The notes under the pieces are model-generated. The model had not been told where the DNA came from. It ran no database searches and saw only the letters and a list, made by a program, of their open reading frames with translations. Shown here in pieces: positions 1 through 8,914 of a stretch of DNA of 64,000 nucleotides. The stretch comes from Mycobacterium sp. E787. Its GTDB lineage: Bacteria > Actinomycetota > Actinomycetes > Mycobacteriales > Mycobacteriaceae. Within the stretch, counting starts at the first letter, position 1. Each line of letters starts with the position of its first letter. The stretch lies in NCBI RefSeq assembly GCF_001668725.1, contig NZ_LZKL01000012.1, positions 112,646 through 176,645 on the forward strand, given 5' to 3'. The translations under genes were made by a program, and so were the position numbers.

Positions 1-2
1 TT

Positions 3-785
3 CCACAGCTCGGCATCGCCCAATACCCCACTGCCGACAATCCCGGCGGCAACCTGGAGGGCAAGGATCTGCGCCTTGGAGCGACCGGTTCGGCATTGAA
101 CGCCGTCACCATGACTTCTACTTCGACGGGCGGGGTGAACGCGGCGATGGAGAGCTATACGCCGCTGGGCGGTGGTTTGTCGTTGTCGGACATGATGCTC
201 GGGGAGGTCATCCCCGGCGGCACCGGCACCGGCCTGTACGGAATGTTGATCTTTGTGCTCATCACGTCCTTCATCGCCGGGCTGATGGTGGGACGCACCC
301 CGATGTATTTGGGCAAGCGTCTGCTGGCCGGGGACATGACACTGGCGGCGATCTACATATTGGTCCTACCGGTCACGCTGCTGACGTTCGCCGGCATCTC
401 GCTGCTGCTGCCGTCGGCGGCCCACCAAATCTCGACGACGGGGCCACATGCGGTGACCGAGGTCGTTTACGCCTACACCTCTGCCGCGCACAACAATGGG
501 TCGGCGTTCGCCGGGTTGGCCGGCAACACCCCCTGGTACAACTCGACGCTGGGGCTGGCCATGTGGGTCGGGCGGTTCTTCGAGATCATTCCCGCGCTGG
601 CACTGGCAGGTTCGCTGGCAAGCAAGCGCAAATACACGGTCACCGCCGGGACGCTGCGCACGGACACGCCGCTTTTCACTGCCCTGCTCGCTGCGATTGT
701 CGTGATCTTGGTAGGTCTCACCTACTTCCCGGTACTCGCCCTTGGCCCGATGGCCGAGCACTTTTCCGGGCACTTCGGAGTCTGA
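3..785 (+). CDS. kdpA: Potassium-transporting ATPase subunit A (KdpA), 3' part
   Basis: This is the C-terminal ~260 residues of KdpA, the K+-channel-like membrane subunit of the high-affinity KdpFABC pump; the reading frame is open from the first bases of the window, so the gene starts upstream. The visible part begins in the GNLEGKDLRLG region and contains the NTPWYN...AMWVGRFFEIIPALALAGSLA stretch typical of the last KdpA repeat, with several hydrophobic helices. It stops 4 bases before kdpB and is clearly the first visible gene of the kdpA-kdpB-kdpC operon. Expression is normally induced by K+ limitation (family knowledge). Only the truncation by the window edge is unusual. Confidence 0.96.
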   Translation, partial: PQLGIAQYPTADNPGGNLEGKDLRLGATGSALNAVTMTSTSTGGVNAAMESYTPLGGGLSLSDMMLGEVIPGGTGTGLYGMLIFVLITSFIAGLMVGRTPMYLGKRLLAGDMTLAAIYILVLPVTLLTFAGISLLLPSAAHQISTTGPHAVTEVVYAYTSAAHNNGSAFAGLAGNTPWYNSTLGLAMWVGRFFEIIPALALAGSLASKRKYTVTAGTLRTDTPLFTALLAAIVVILVGLTYFPVLALGPMAEHFSGHFGV

Positions 786-789
786 CGGG

Positions 790-2886
790 ATGGGAGCCAT
801 GACAACACAGACGGCCGCCCCGCCCGGTCGGCACCTGGGTCGCGAAACCCGGCAATTGCGCGAGTTGTCAATCGTCGATCCTCGGATCGTCCGCAGAGCC
901 GTCGTCGATGCTCTGCTCAAACTCGATCCGCGGCTGATGGTGCACAAGCCGGTGATGTTCGTCGTCTATATCGGCAGCATCTGGACCACGTTGCTATTCG
1001 TTCGGGACGCGCCGAAATCCAGTGCCAATGACAATCTGTTCACCGGTCTGGTCGTGCTGTTCTTGTGGTTCACCGTGCTGTTCGGCAACTTCGCCGACGC
1101 GATGGCCGAGGGCCGCGGAAAGGCACACGCCGACGCGCTGCGCCGGGCCAGGAAGGAAACCGTCGCCTATGTCCTGCAGCCGGATGGGACTACGAAGGAC
1201 ATCCCCTCCACCGACCTGAAAATCGGTGACCGCTGTGTGGTCGAGGCCGGTCAGGCAATCCCAGGCGACGGCGAGGTAATCGAAGGCATGGCGATGGTCG
1301 ACGAATCAGCCATCACCGGTGAGTCGGCCCCGGTGGTCCGAGAGTCGGGCGGTGACCTCTCCGCGGTCACCGGCGGCACCGTGGTGCTGTCCGACCGCAT
1401 CGTTGTCTCGATCTCATCCCCGCCCGGGCAAACCTTTCTGGACCGCATGATCGCTTTGGTGGAGGGTGCGAACCGGCAACGGACGCAGAACGAGCTGGCC
1501 CTGACAGTGGTGTTGGTCAGCCTGACGTTCATTTTTCTGGTTGCGGTCAGCACCTTCCAGTTGGTTGCGATCTTCTCGGGAGTCAAGCAGCCGATCGTGT
1601 TGTTGGTTGCCCTGCTGGTGCTGCTGTCGCCGACCACCATCGGGGCATTGATTTCGGCCATCGGCATCGCCGGCATGGACCGGATGATCCGCCACAATGT
1701 GCTGGCGATGTCGGGGCGGGCAGTGGAGGCCGCCGGCGACGTGACCACGCTGTTGCTGGATAAGACGGGCACCATCACGTTCGGCAACCGGATGGCCACG
1801 GCGTTCGTCCCCGTCGGCGCAACCGAAGAACACGCCTTGGCCGAAGCCGCGCACCTATCGTCCCTGGCCGACGAGACGCCCGAGGGCCGTTCGATTGTGG
1901 AGTTCGCTGAACAACAGTGCGGCTGCCAGCCGCGCGAAATTGCCGGGGCGAGCCTGGTCAATTTCAGCGCCAAGACCAAGATGTCCGGAATTGACTTGCC
2001 AGAACGCAAGATCCGCAAAGGTGCAGTGGCAGCGGTCAGCGACTGGGTCCGCGCCAACGGTGGCACCGTGCCACCTGATACGGACGAGATCGTAGCTCGC
2101 ATCGCCACCAGTGGCGGGACCCCGCTTGCCGTTGCCGACGAGCATGGCCTGCTGGGCATCGTTCATCTCAAAGACACTGTAAAGCCAGGCATTTCGCAGC
2201 GCTTGGGCGCCATGCACCCGTTCGGAATCCGCACCGTGATGGTGACCGGCGACAATCCGGCCACCGCCGCCGCCATCGCCAACGAAGCGGGCGTCGACGA
2301 GTTCATCGCTGAGGCGACCCCGGAAGACAAAATGGACCGGATTCGAACCGAACAGGCCGGCGGCGACCTCGTAGCCATGACCGGCGACGGCACCAACGAC
2401 GCACCGGCTCTGGCGCTGGCCGATGTTGGGGTGGCCATGAACAGCGGCACCCAGGCCGCGAAGGAAGCCGGCAATCTGGTCGACCTGGACAGCGACCCGG
2501 CCAAACTCATGGAAATCGTCCAGGTCGGCAAGCAGCTGCTCATCACTCGTGGTTCGCTGACGACGTTCTCGGTCTGCAACGACGTGGCCAAGTACTTCAT
2601 CGCGATCCCGGCGATGGTCCATGCCGTTTATCCGGAGTTGGCGGCGATCGACGTTCTCAACCTGCACAACCCGCATACGGCCATCCTTTCCGCGGTCATC
2701 TTCAACGCGATCATCATCGTGTTGATGATCCCGCTGGCGCTGCGCGGTGTCCGCATCAAGGCGATGGGCGCCACCGCCATGCTCCGCCGGAACGTGTTGA
2801 TCTACGGCGTGGGCGGATTGATCACCCCGTTCGTGCTCATCAAACTGATCGACATCGCCATCGTCGCCCCGATAGGAATTCGCTAA
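790..2886 (+). CDS. kdpB: Potassium-transporting P-type ATPase subunit B (KdpB)
   Basis: KdpB is the catalytic P-type ATPase subunit that hydrolyses ATP to power K+ uptake through KdpA. The 698-residue protein shows the TGES actuator motif, the DKTGTIT phosphorylation loop (Asp about residue 324), and the MTGDGTNDAPALA hinge motif, with hydrophobic pairs before, between and after the cytosolic domains. I chose ATG 790 because a GGAG lies about 10 bases upstream and it starts 4 bases after kdpA; ATG 799 is possible and would remove three residues. An open frame extends further upstream but overlaps kdpA. kdpC follows directly after the stop codon, so translation is probably coupled. Confidence 0.96.
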   Translation: MGAMTTQTAAPPGRHLGRETRQLRELSIVDPRIVRRAVVDALLKLDPRLMVHKPVMFVVYIGSIWTTLLFVRDAPKSSANDNLFTGLVVLFLWFTVLFGNFADAMAEGRGKAHADALRRARKETVAYVLQPDGTTKDIPSTDLKIGDRCVVEAGQAIPGDGEVIEGMAMVDESAITGESAPVVRESGGDLSAVTGGTVVLSDRIVVSISSPPGQTFLDRMIALVEGANRQRTQNELALTVVLVSLTFIFLVAVSTFQLVAIFSGVKQPIVLLVALLVLLSPTTIGALISAIGIAGMDRMIRHNVLAMSGRAVEAAGDVTTLLLDKTGTITFGNRMATAFVPVGATEEHALAEAAHLSSLADETPEGRSIVEFAEQQCGCQPREIAGASLVNFSAKTKMSGIDLPERKIRKGAVAAVSDWVRANGGTVPPDTDEIVARIATSGGTPLAVADEHGLLGIVHLKDTVKPGISQRLGAMHPFGIRTVMVTGDNPATAAAIANEAGVDEFIAEATPEDKMDRIRTEQAGGDLVAMTGDGTNDAPALALADVGVAMNSGTQAAKEAGNLVDLDSDPAKLMEIVQVGKQLLITRGSLTTFSVCNDVAKYFIAIPAMVHAVYPELAAIDVLNLHNPHTAILSAVIFNAIIIVLMIPLALRGVRIKAMGATAMLRRNVLIYGVGGLITPFVLIKLIDIAIVAPIGIR

Positions 2887-3492
2887 ATGCTGCGTTCCCA
2901 ACTGTTTCCGGCGGCCGTGCTAACCTTGCTGGCCAGCGTGGTGCTGGGTGTGGCCTACCCGCTCACCACCTACGGCATCGGCCAACTGGCCTTCCGCCAC
3001 CACGCGGAAGGCTCGCTGATCAGCCGTGACAACCAAATCGTCGGGTCCAGCCTGCTCGGCCAATCCTTCACCGACGCCGGCGGCAACCCACTGCCACAAT
3101 ATTTCCAGTCCCGCCCTTCGGCCGCGGGAAACGGCTACGACGCCACCGCCAGCGGCGCAAGCAATCTCGGCCCCAGCGATCCCCGTCTGCTCGGCGCCAT
3201 CCGCGACAGAGCCGCCGCCTACCGGATTTTCAACCAGTTGGCCCCGGATGCGGCAGTGCCCATCGACGCGGTGACGGCCTCCGGGTCCGGTCTCGATCCC
3301 GACATCTCCGTGGCCAACGCCGCCCTGCAGTCACCGCGGGTTGCCGCCACTCGGCACCTGCCGCCCGCAACCGTGGCGGCGTTGATACGCGATCACACCA
3401 CCGGGCGCGCGCTGGGCTTCCTGGGAGAAACCGTGGTCAATGTCGTCGAACTCAACCTTGCGCTCGATCAGCAGCAGCCGCCGGGACGCTGA
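2887..3492 (+). CDS. kdpC: Potassium-transporting ATPase subunit C (KdpC)
   Basis: KdpC (201 residues) is the single-span accessory subunit that stabilises ATP binding in KdpFABC. An N-terminal hydrophobic segment (about residues 8-30, including VLTLLASVVLGVAYPLTTYG) is followed by the typical extracytoplasmic domain with SLLGQSF, PQYFQSRPSAAGNGYDATASG and DPDISVANA motifs. The ATG begins immediately after the kdpB stop. The 3' end overlaps the 3' end of the opposite-strand KdpD-like gene by 41 bases, so the two genes converge. No kdpE response-regulator gene is present on either side within the window. Confidence 0.96.
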   Translation: MLRSQLFPAAVLTLLASVVLGVAYPLTTYGIGQLAFRHHAEGSLISRDNQIVGSSLLGQSFTDAGGNPLPQYFQSRPSAAGNGYDATASGASNLGPSDPRLLGAIRDRAAAYRIFNQLAPDAAVPIDAVTASGSGLDPDISVANAALQSPRVAATRHLPPATVAALIRDHTTGRALGFLGETVVNVVELNLALDQQQPPGR

Positions 3493-5923
3493 CGACGACC
3501 GTTGCGGCGCCGTCCGGACCCGTTTCCATGCGGAGCGATCCGTCGACTGCCTCGAGCAGGTCGCGCGCCGCCTCGACGGTGAAGTGGTCACCGCCACCAT
3601 CGGCCGGCCCATGCCCGGAATGGCCTGTCTGAAAACGTATTTCGACCCGATCACCGCACGGAGTCGCAGCGATCGTCGGTGTGCCACCCGGTGAGCTGAG
3701 CCTAATTGCGTTGGCGGTCAAGGCGGTTACCACCCGCGTCAGCACCGCGGCGTCGGAAAGCACATTAGGCAAGTCGTCGGGCAACACGACGTTCACCGCG
3801 TGATGCCCGGGACCGAGTTCGTCGAGCGCGGCGGCCACCACCTCGGCGACATCCACCTGCCGTATGCGCACATCCAACGCACCGGCCCGGGCCCTGGCCA
3901 CATCGTCCAGTTCGTTCGCCAGTGCCCCGATCCGGTCGACCGCGCTCTCGAGCGTGTCGATGGGCTCGCCGTCCCGGGCGGCAGCCGGTAAGGCACGCAG
4001 TGCCGCGACAGCCCGCTTGGCGGAGTCGACCCCCTCCGTAAGGGCACGACCGGCCGCGGCAGTCAACGCCGTTCGCCTGAGCTCGCTCTCGGCCTGCCGT
4101 TCGGCGCCGGCGGCACGTCGGCTGAGCCTGCGCTGGCCCAGGTTCTGGGCGATCTGGGCAGCGCACGCGGTGAAGATCTCCATGTCGGCCGCCGACAACA
4201 CCGGCCCCCGGCCGGCGAGCATCGAGCAGGGATCCAGCTCGGCCTGCACCGTCGCCTCCTCGATCCCCTCCGGGGGCCGGTCGCCACTGCTGGCGGTGAC
4301 CACCCAAGCAGCCGACGGCTGCGTGGTCGGGCGTTCCAGAACGCTCAACCCCTCCAGCCCGAAGGTCTCCCGCATCACCTCCAGCAGCTGTGGAAGCTCA
4401 CCCTCCCCGCGCAGTTGCGCCTCCGCCATCGATGTCAGGACCGCGGCCTCCGCGCTTGACCGGGCGGCAAGCCGGCGTCGCCGGGCACTGACTTCCACGG
4501 TCCAGCTCACCAGCAGCGCCACCGCCAGATACACCACAAGTGCCACAACGTCGTCCATGAGCGCGACTCGCAAGGAATACAGCGGCCGCGTCAGGAAGAA
4601 GTCGGCCGTCACCGCGGACATGATCGCGGCGATCAGCGCCGGATACCACCCTCCCACCACGGCGATCAGGACGACCACCGCCAGATACACCAGCAGGTCA
4701 ATGGACAGGCTCAGCCGGGTGCGCAGCAGGGCCAACACAACGGTCACGGCCGGTATCAATACCGCTGTCAGGACGAGCGCCTGCAAGCGCCGGCGTCCAC
4801 TGACACCGCGCAGCTGCGGAAGCCGCACCGCAAACCGTGACGGCGACTCATCGCTCACCACATGCACGTCAAGGCCCGGGCTCAACCGAGACAGCCGACG
4901 GGCCACCACCTCGCGCCCGGTCAACAGGCGCCACCAGGTTCTTGGACGGCTTTCGCCGATGATCACCTGGGTGGCGTTCTCGTGCTGCGCGAACTGTGCC
5001 AGCGCGCTGCTCACCTCGGCACCGACCACCTGGTGCCAACTGCCGTCCAAGTCCTCGACCAAGGTTCGCAGGCCGGCCAGGGTGGCCGCGTCCGCCCCGG
5101 GCAGCCCGTCGCTACGCGACACGTGCACGGCCATCAGGTCGCTGCCCGGTGTGCGCGCCGCCAGCCGCGCCGCCCGCCGTATGAGCGCCTTGCTTTCCGG
5201 GCCACCCGACACGCCCACCACGATGCGCTCCCGGGCCTCCCAGCCCGTGCTGATCCCGTGCTCGCTGCGGTAACGGCGCAAGCCCTCATCAACCCGGCCG
5301 GCCATCCACAGCAACGCCAGCTCCCGCAGAGCGGTCAGATTCCCCGGCCGGAAATAATGCGACAAAGCCGCATCGATTCGATCCGGCGGATAGATGTCCC
5401 CGGCAACCATGCGCCGCCGCAGCGCCTCGGTCGACAGATCCACCAATTCCAGCTCGTCCGCCTCCCGCACGACCACGTCGGGCACCGTTTCGCGCTGCCG
5501 CACACCGGTAATGTCGGTCACCACGTCGCCCAGCGACTCGAGGTGCTGAATGTTGAGCGTCGTGATCACGTCGACGCCGGCATCTAGCAGCTCCTTCACG
5601 TCCTCCCAGCGTTTGGCATTGCGCGAACCGGGGACATTGGTGTGGGCCAGTTCGTCGATCAGCGCCAGCTGTGGACGGCGGCGCAAAACCGCGTCCACGT
5701 CCATCTCCGAAAGCACCCCGCCCCGATACCGGACTTGACGCCGGGGAACCACCTCCAAGCCCTCCACCAGCGCCTGGGTCGCCCGCCTACCGTGCGGTTC
5801 GATGTACCCGATCACGCAGTCGACGCCTTGCCGGCACTGGCGATGGCCCTCGAGCAGCATCTCGTAGGTCTTGCCGACCCCCGGAGCAGCTCCCAGGTAC
5901 ACGCGGAGCTTCCCCCGTGCCAT
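3452..5923 (-). CDS. KdpD-like sensor with degenerate histidine-kinase core
   Basis: The order of domains is that of KdpD: an N-terminal KdpD domain with Walker A GAAPGVGKT (residues 11-19) and LIDELAHTNVPGSRN, a universal-stress-like domain (about 232-355), four membrane segments (about 395-500), a GAF-like region, and a C-terminal kinase-like region. KdpD normally phosphorylates KdpE in response to low K+. Here the H-box is degenerate: the aligned stretch reads AAAGRALTEGVDSAKRAV, placing Arg626 (codon 4046-4048) where the phosphoacceptor His should be, and the G-box glycines are poor. An N-box-like NAIRLS remains. ATG 5923 (MARGKLRVYLG) was chosen because the family starts there. No kdpE neighbour is seen. 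It may be a sensor that no longer signals by autophosphorylation, or a decaying paralog. Confidence 0.88.
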   Translation of the reverse strand: MARGKLRVYLGAAPGVGKTYEMLLEGHRQCRQGVDCVIGYIEPHGRRATQALVEGLEVVPRRQVRYRGGVLSEMDVDAVLRRRPQLALIDELAHTNVPGSRNAKRWEDVKELLDAGVDVITTLNIQHLESLGDVVTDITGVRQRETVPDVVVREADELELVDLSTEALRRRMVAGDIYPPDRIDAALSHYFRPGNLTALRELALLWMAGRVDEGLRRYRSEHGISTGWEARERIVVGVSGGPESKALIRRAARLAARTPGSDLMAVHVSRSDGLPGADAATLAGLRTLVEDLDGSWHQVVGAEVSSALAQFAQHENATQVIIGESRPRTWWRLLTGREVVARRLSRLSPGLDVHVVSDESPSRFAVRLPQLRGVSGRRRLQALVLTAVLIPAVTVVLALLRTRLSLSIDLLVYLAVVVLIAVVGGWYPALIAAIMSAVTADFFLTRPLYSLRVALMDDVVALVVYLAVALLVSWTVEVSARRRRLAARSSAEAAVLTSMAEAQLRGEGELPQLLEVMRETFGLEGLSVLERPTTQPSAAWVVTASSGDRPPEGIEEATVQAELDPCSMLAGRGPVLSAADMEIFTACAAQIAQNLGQRRLSRRAAGAERQAESELRRTALTAAAGRALTEGVDSAKRAVAALRALPAAARDGEPIDTLESAVDRIGALANELDDVARARAGALDVRIRQVDVAEVVAAALDELGPGHHAVNVVLPDDLPNVLSDAAVLTRVVTALTANAIRLSSPGGTPTIAATPCGDRVEIRFQTGHSGHGPADGGGDHFTVEAARDLLEAVDGSLRMETGPDGAATVVVSVPAAAADRAQG

Positions 5924-6061
5924 CAGCAGCCGATTTCTACGACAGTGCCGGCGCGGCCGTCCACGCGCATCAGCGTAAACCGATTCGCTGATGCGCCGAA
6001 GGATCCCGAGAGGCAAGCGTGGGTGCCGAGGCACCCCAGGACCGGTCGGCGCATTGTCGGC

Positions 6062-6766
6062 TCAGGTGTTGCGGCCGCCGTTGACGCCCAGTATCTGGCC
6101 GGTGATGTAGCCGGCCTCCTCGGACACGAAGAACGCGCACGCCGCGGCGATGTCCTCCGGCCTGCCCACCCGACGCACCGGGGTGCGCGCGATGTGGTCT
6201 TCGACGGTGCCGCCGAGCAACTGCCGGCGCTCGGCGCTGCGCAGCATCGGCGTGTCGATGAATCCCGGCGGAATCGCGTTGACGGTGACCCCGCTCGGCC
6301 CGTATTCGAGGGCCAGCGACTTGGTCAGGCCGTTCACCGCGGACTTGGCCGCCACGTAGTGGGCCATGAACGGCTGCCCGGAGTGAGTGCTGGACGACGA
6401 GATGTTGACGATGCGCCCCCATCCGGCCTCGACCATGTCGGGCAGCGCTGCCTGGCAGGTGTGGAACACGCCGTTGAGGTTGACGTCGATCACCTTCGAC
6501 CATTGCTCGAAGGACATGTCCAAGAATTTCTTGAAGCCCTCCACGCCGGCGGCGTTGACAAGCACCAGGATCGGACCGAACGCCTCGCGGATCGCCGACA
6601 TCGCGGCATCGACCTGCGCGCGGTCGGTGACGTCCGCGACGTACCCCGAGCCGTCCTCGGTGACGGACAGGTCGATGACGGCCACCCGAAATCCGTCGCT
6701 GCGCAGTCTCTCGACGATCGCGCGGCCGATCCCGGACGCACCGCCGGTTACCACCGCAGTCTTCAC
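6062..6766 (-). CDS. Short-chain dehydrogenase/reductase (SDR)
   Basis: A 234-residue classical SDR, probably an NAD(P)-dependent hydroxyacyl or alcohol dehydrogenase. It shows the cofactor motif TGGASGIG near the N-terminus, the NAAG motif, the catalytic serine in NISSSSTHS, and YVAAK (YxxxK). The end, GYITGQILGVNGGRNT, is typical of FabG/BadH-like enzymes. GTG 6766 was preferred because AGGAAGG lies 9 bases upstream; the upstream GTG and ATG leave too little space. It is divergent from the TetR gene at 6896, with the palindrome at 6866-6881 between them, so it is likely repressed by that regulator. The substrate cannot be told from sequence. Confidence 0.88.
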   Translation of the reverse strand: MKTAVVTGGASGIGRAIVERLRSDGFRVAVIDLSVTEDGSGYVADVTDRAQVDAAMSAIREAFGPILVLVNAAGVEGFKKFLDMSFEQWSKVIDVNLNGVFHTCQAALPDMVEAGWGRIVNISSSSTHSGQPFMAHYVAAKSAVNGLTKSLALEYGPSGVTVNAIPPGFIDTPMLRSAERRQLLGGTVEDHIARTPVRRVGRPEDIAAACAFFVSEEAGYITGQILGVNGGRNT

Positions 6767-6865
6767 GTGCACGCACCTTCCTGAGCGACCGCCCAGCACG
6801 GGGGCTCGACCTTGCCTATCACCCTGGCGCGACGAGGGTCAAGTCGCGCCGCGGCCCGGTTGATT

Positions 6866-6881
6866 TTTGGCGATCGCCCAA
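6866..6881. promoter_or_regulatory. Probable TetR operator, site 1 (SDR/tetR divergent promoter)
   Basis: The sequence TTTGGCGATCGCCCAA matches 15 of 16 positions of the perfect palindrome at 8831-8846. It lies between the divergent SDR (start 6766) and TetR (start 6896) genes, 14 bases before the TetR start codon, where an autorepressor would bind. This is an inference from position and repetition. Confidence 0.7.
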
Positions 6882-6895
6882 TCTAGGGTCCGGTG

Positions 6896-7471
6896 ATGGC
6901 CAGGGACTCCACCACGCGGGACATGCTGATCGACGCCACGAGTCGGATCATGGTCGACGAGGGATACGCCGCGGCCACATCGCGACGCGTGGCCTCCGAG
7001 GCCGGCGTCAAACCGGCGTTGGTGCACTACTACTTCCCGACGATGGACGATCTGTATCGGGACGTCTTCCGTCGCGGGGCCGCCGCCTACCTGGAACGCC
7101 AGCGGGAAGCGCTGGCCTCCGACCGGCCTCTGCACGCCTTCTGGGAGACGCTCGTCGAACCCAAGGACGCCCGGCTGCTGCTGGAGTTCATGGGACTCGC
7201 CAACCACCGCAAGGAGATTCGGGCCGAGATCTCCGCGTGGCAGGAGCGGTGGCGCGAGATGCAGATCACCGCGCTCAATTTCATCGTGCGTGAACACGGC
7301 CTCGACACAAGCGAATTCCCGCCCGCGGGCATCGCGGTGGTCATCGCCGCGATCGGACGCACCCTGATCCTCGAACAGACGCTCGGCACCAAGGGCGGCC
7401 ACGACGAGGCCGTCGCGCTGGTCAAGCGGTTCCTGGACCGGTTCGAGATGCCGACCAAGCACCCGACCTAA
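6896..7471 (+). CDS. TetR/AcrR-family transcriptional regulator
   Basis: A 191-residue regulator with an N-terminal TetR helix-turn-helix: MLIDATSRIMVDEGYAAATS, RRVASEAGVKPALVHYYFPTMDDLYRDVF. The C-terminal half is a ligand-binding helical domain of unknown specificity. ATG 6896 is preceded in frame by an adjacent GTG (6893), which could also be the start. It lies between an SDR gene (divergent) and a P450 gene (convergent; the ends overlap by 4 bases). A palindrome occurs both in its own promoter and in that of the P450 unit, so it most likely represses itself, the SDR and the P450. The inducer is unknown. Confidence 0.92.
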   Translation: MARDSTTRDMLIDATSRIMVDEGYAAATSRRVASEAGVKPALVHYYFPTMDDLYRDVFRRGAAAYLERQREALASDRPLHAFWETLVEPKDARLLLEFMGLANHRKEIRAEISAWQERWREMQITALNFIVREHGLDTSEFPPAGIAVVIAAIGRTLILEQTLGTKGGHDEAVALVKRFLDRFEMPTKHPT

Positions 7472-8670
7472 GGCAGCACGACCCGCAGGCGCTCCCAGCC
7501 GCGGACGGTCGACGTCGACGCCAATTGTGCCGTGTCGTAATCGATGTCCCAGTCGGGCCAGCGGTTGAGCATCTCGTCCAGCGCGACGCGGCCCTCCAGC
7601 CGCGCCAGGTTCGCCCCGAGGCAGTAGTGCACGCCCTTGCCGAAGGTGATGTGCGAAATGTTGTCGCGGCGGATGTTGAACGTGTCCGGATCGGTGTAGC
7701 GGCGGTGGTCGCGGTTGGCGGCGCCAAACAGCAGCAGCATGGCGCTGCCGGCCGGAACCGTCCGGCCGTAGCACTCGAAATCCTTTGCCATCCAGCGGGC
7801 CACGTGGGGTCCGGTGGGTTCGAACCGCAGCGTCTCGTCGACCGTCCGGGTCAGCAGCGACCGATCCTTGTAGACCTCACGGCGCTGGTCGGGGTGCTCG
7901 GCGAGCACTTTGGCCAGCCAGCCGATCAGCCGGCCGGTGGTCTCGTTGCCGGCGCCCGCGACCACCTGGGTGTAGTGCAGCACCTCCTTGCGCGTCAGCT
8001 TTCTGCGCACTCCCTGCTCGTCGTCGAATTCGACGTTGAGCAGCGTGGTCATCAGGTCGTCCGACGGGTTCTTGGAGCGCCACTCGACGTAGTCGGCGTA
8101 GATGCGGCCGTCGGCGATGGAGTCGGCGTCGGCGACCTTCATGGGCGTACCTGGCTTGGTCCGCAGGTTGGCGTCATTGGCGTCGCGAACCGAAACCTGT
8201 TCCGATTCGGGGATTCCCAGCAGCATCCCGATCACCCGCATCGGCATCATCGAGGCGAGCTCGGCGATGATGTCGAAACTCGCCGACCCGACCAGCGGGT
8301 CCAGGCACCGCACGCAGTACCGGCGGATCTGGTCTTCGAGGGCGGCCATCCGGCGCGGCGTGAACACCCGCGACATCAGGCCGCGCAGCCTCGTGTGCTC
8401 GGGCGGATCCTGGAACATCATGACGCCGCCGGGCATGTCGAACTTCGACTGGATCAGTTCGAGGATGTCGCTGCGACGGTTGGAGAACACCTCCCAGTTG
8501 CCCAGAGCGCGTTCGACGTCGGAAAACCTTGATATCGCCCAAAAGTCGTACTTTTCGTTGTAGTAGATCGGCGCTTCTTCGCGCAGCCGCGCGTAGGTCG
8601 GGTACGGGTCGGCGATGATGCCCGTGTCGTAGGGGTCGTAGTAGACGTCGGTGTCGCTGGTGACGGTCAT
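7468..8670 (-). CDS. Cytochrome P450 (mycobacterial CYP)
   Basis: A 400-residue soluble bacterial P450 monooxygenase. It has the I-helix oxygen-binding motif AGAGNETTG, the ETLRF (ExxR) motif, and the heme-ligand loop FGKGVHYCLGANLAR with the axial Cys. It starts at ATG 8670 with AAGGAAGG about 5 bases upstream; a TTG just before is less likely. Its leader carries a 41-codon relic of an SDR gene (8682-8807) and, upstream of that, a perfect 16-bp palindrome shared with the TetR promoter. The likely role is hydroxylation of a hydrophobic substrate, with the divergent SDR oxidising the product. No ferredoxin gene is adjacent. The CYP family number was not assigned. Confidence 0.95.
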   Translation of the reverse strand: MTVTSDTDVYYDPYDTGIIADPYPTYARLREEAPIYYNEKYDFWAISRFSDVERALGNWEVFSNRRSDILELIQSKFDMPGGVMMFQDPPEHTRLRGLMSRVFTPRRMAALEDQIRRYCVRCLDPLVGSASFDIIAELASMMPMRVIGMLLGIPESEQVSVRDANDANLRTKPGTPMKVADADSIADGRIYADYVEWRSKNPSDDLMTTLLNVEFDDEQGVRRKLTRKEVLHYTQVVAGAGNETTGRLIGWLAKVLAEHPDQRREVYKDRSLLTRTVDETLRFEPTGPHVARWMAKDFECYGRTVPAGSAMLLLFGAANRDHRRYTDPDTFNIRRDNISHITFGKGVHYCLGANLARLEGRVALDEMLNRWPDWDIDYDTAQLASTSTVRGWERLRVVLP

Positions 8671-8681
8671 CAATGCCTTCC

Positions 8682-8807
8682 TTACTTCAGGCAGCTGCCG
8701 GCGTCCACGGGCAGCGCGACTTGCGCCGGCCGGACCGCGTGACTCCTGCCCTGCCCGCGCGCCGCGTCGGTCACGAACGCCACCTTGCCGTCCATCCGGC
8801 CCGCCAT
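8682..8807 (-). pseudogene. Internally deleted mycofactocin-type SDR (41-codon relic)
   Basis: Reading the minus strand from ATG 8807 gives MAGRMDGKVAFVTDAARGQG, then RSHAVR, and after a sudden jump PAQVALPVDAGSCLK and a stop. The first ~26 residues match the N-terminus of the mycobacterial SDR group that uses non-exchangeable NAD with mycofactocin (GKVAFVTGAARGQGRSHAVR), and the last ~11 match the conserved C-terminus of the same group (PVDAGSCLK). The ~220-residue middle is missing with the frame kept. The Gly of TGAARG is Asp here. It lies directly before the P450 start, so an SDR-P450 operon probably existed before the deletion. A translated 41-residue peptide is possible but unlikely to be an enzyme. 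Confidence 0.85.
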
Positions 8808-8830
8808 AGCGACCTCGATTTCCGCCAATT

Positions 8831-8846
8831 TTGGGCGATCGCCCAA
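8831..8846. promoter_or_regulatory. Probable TetR operator, site 2 (P450 promoter)
   Basis: TTGGGCGATCGCCCAA is a perfect 16-bp inverted repeat, 24 bases before the start of the SDR relic that heads the P450 unit. A one-mismatch copy sits in the SDR/tetR promoter at 6866-6881. Two copies flanking one TetR gene are strong positional evidence for a local operator. Confidence 0.75.
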
Positions 8847-8914
8847 TTTCTGCCGCACGCCATGTCTAGCAGCAGCGACAGGAGCTCGTCAAGCACTCGA
8901 CGCGGTTCGTGGTT

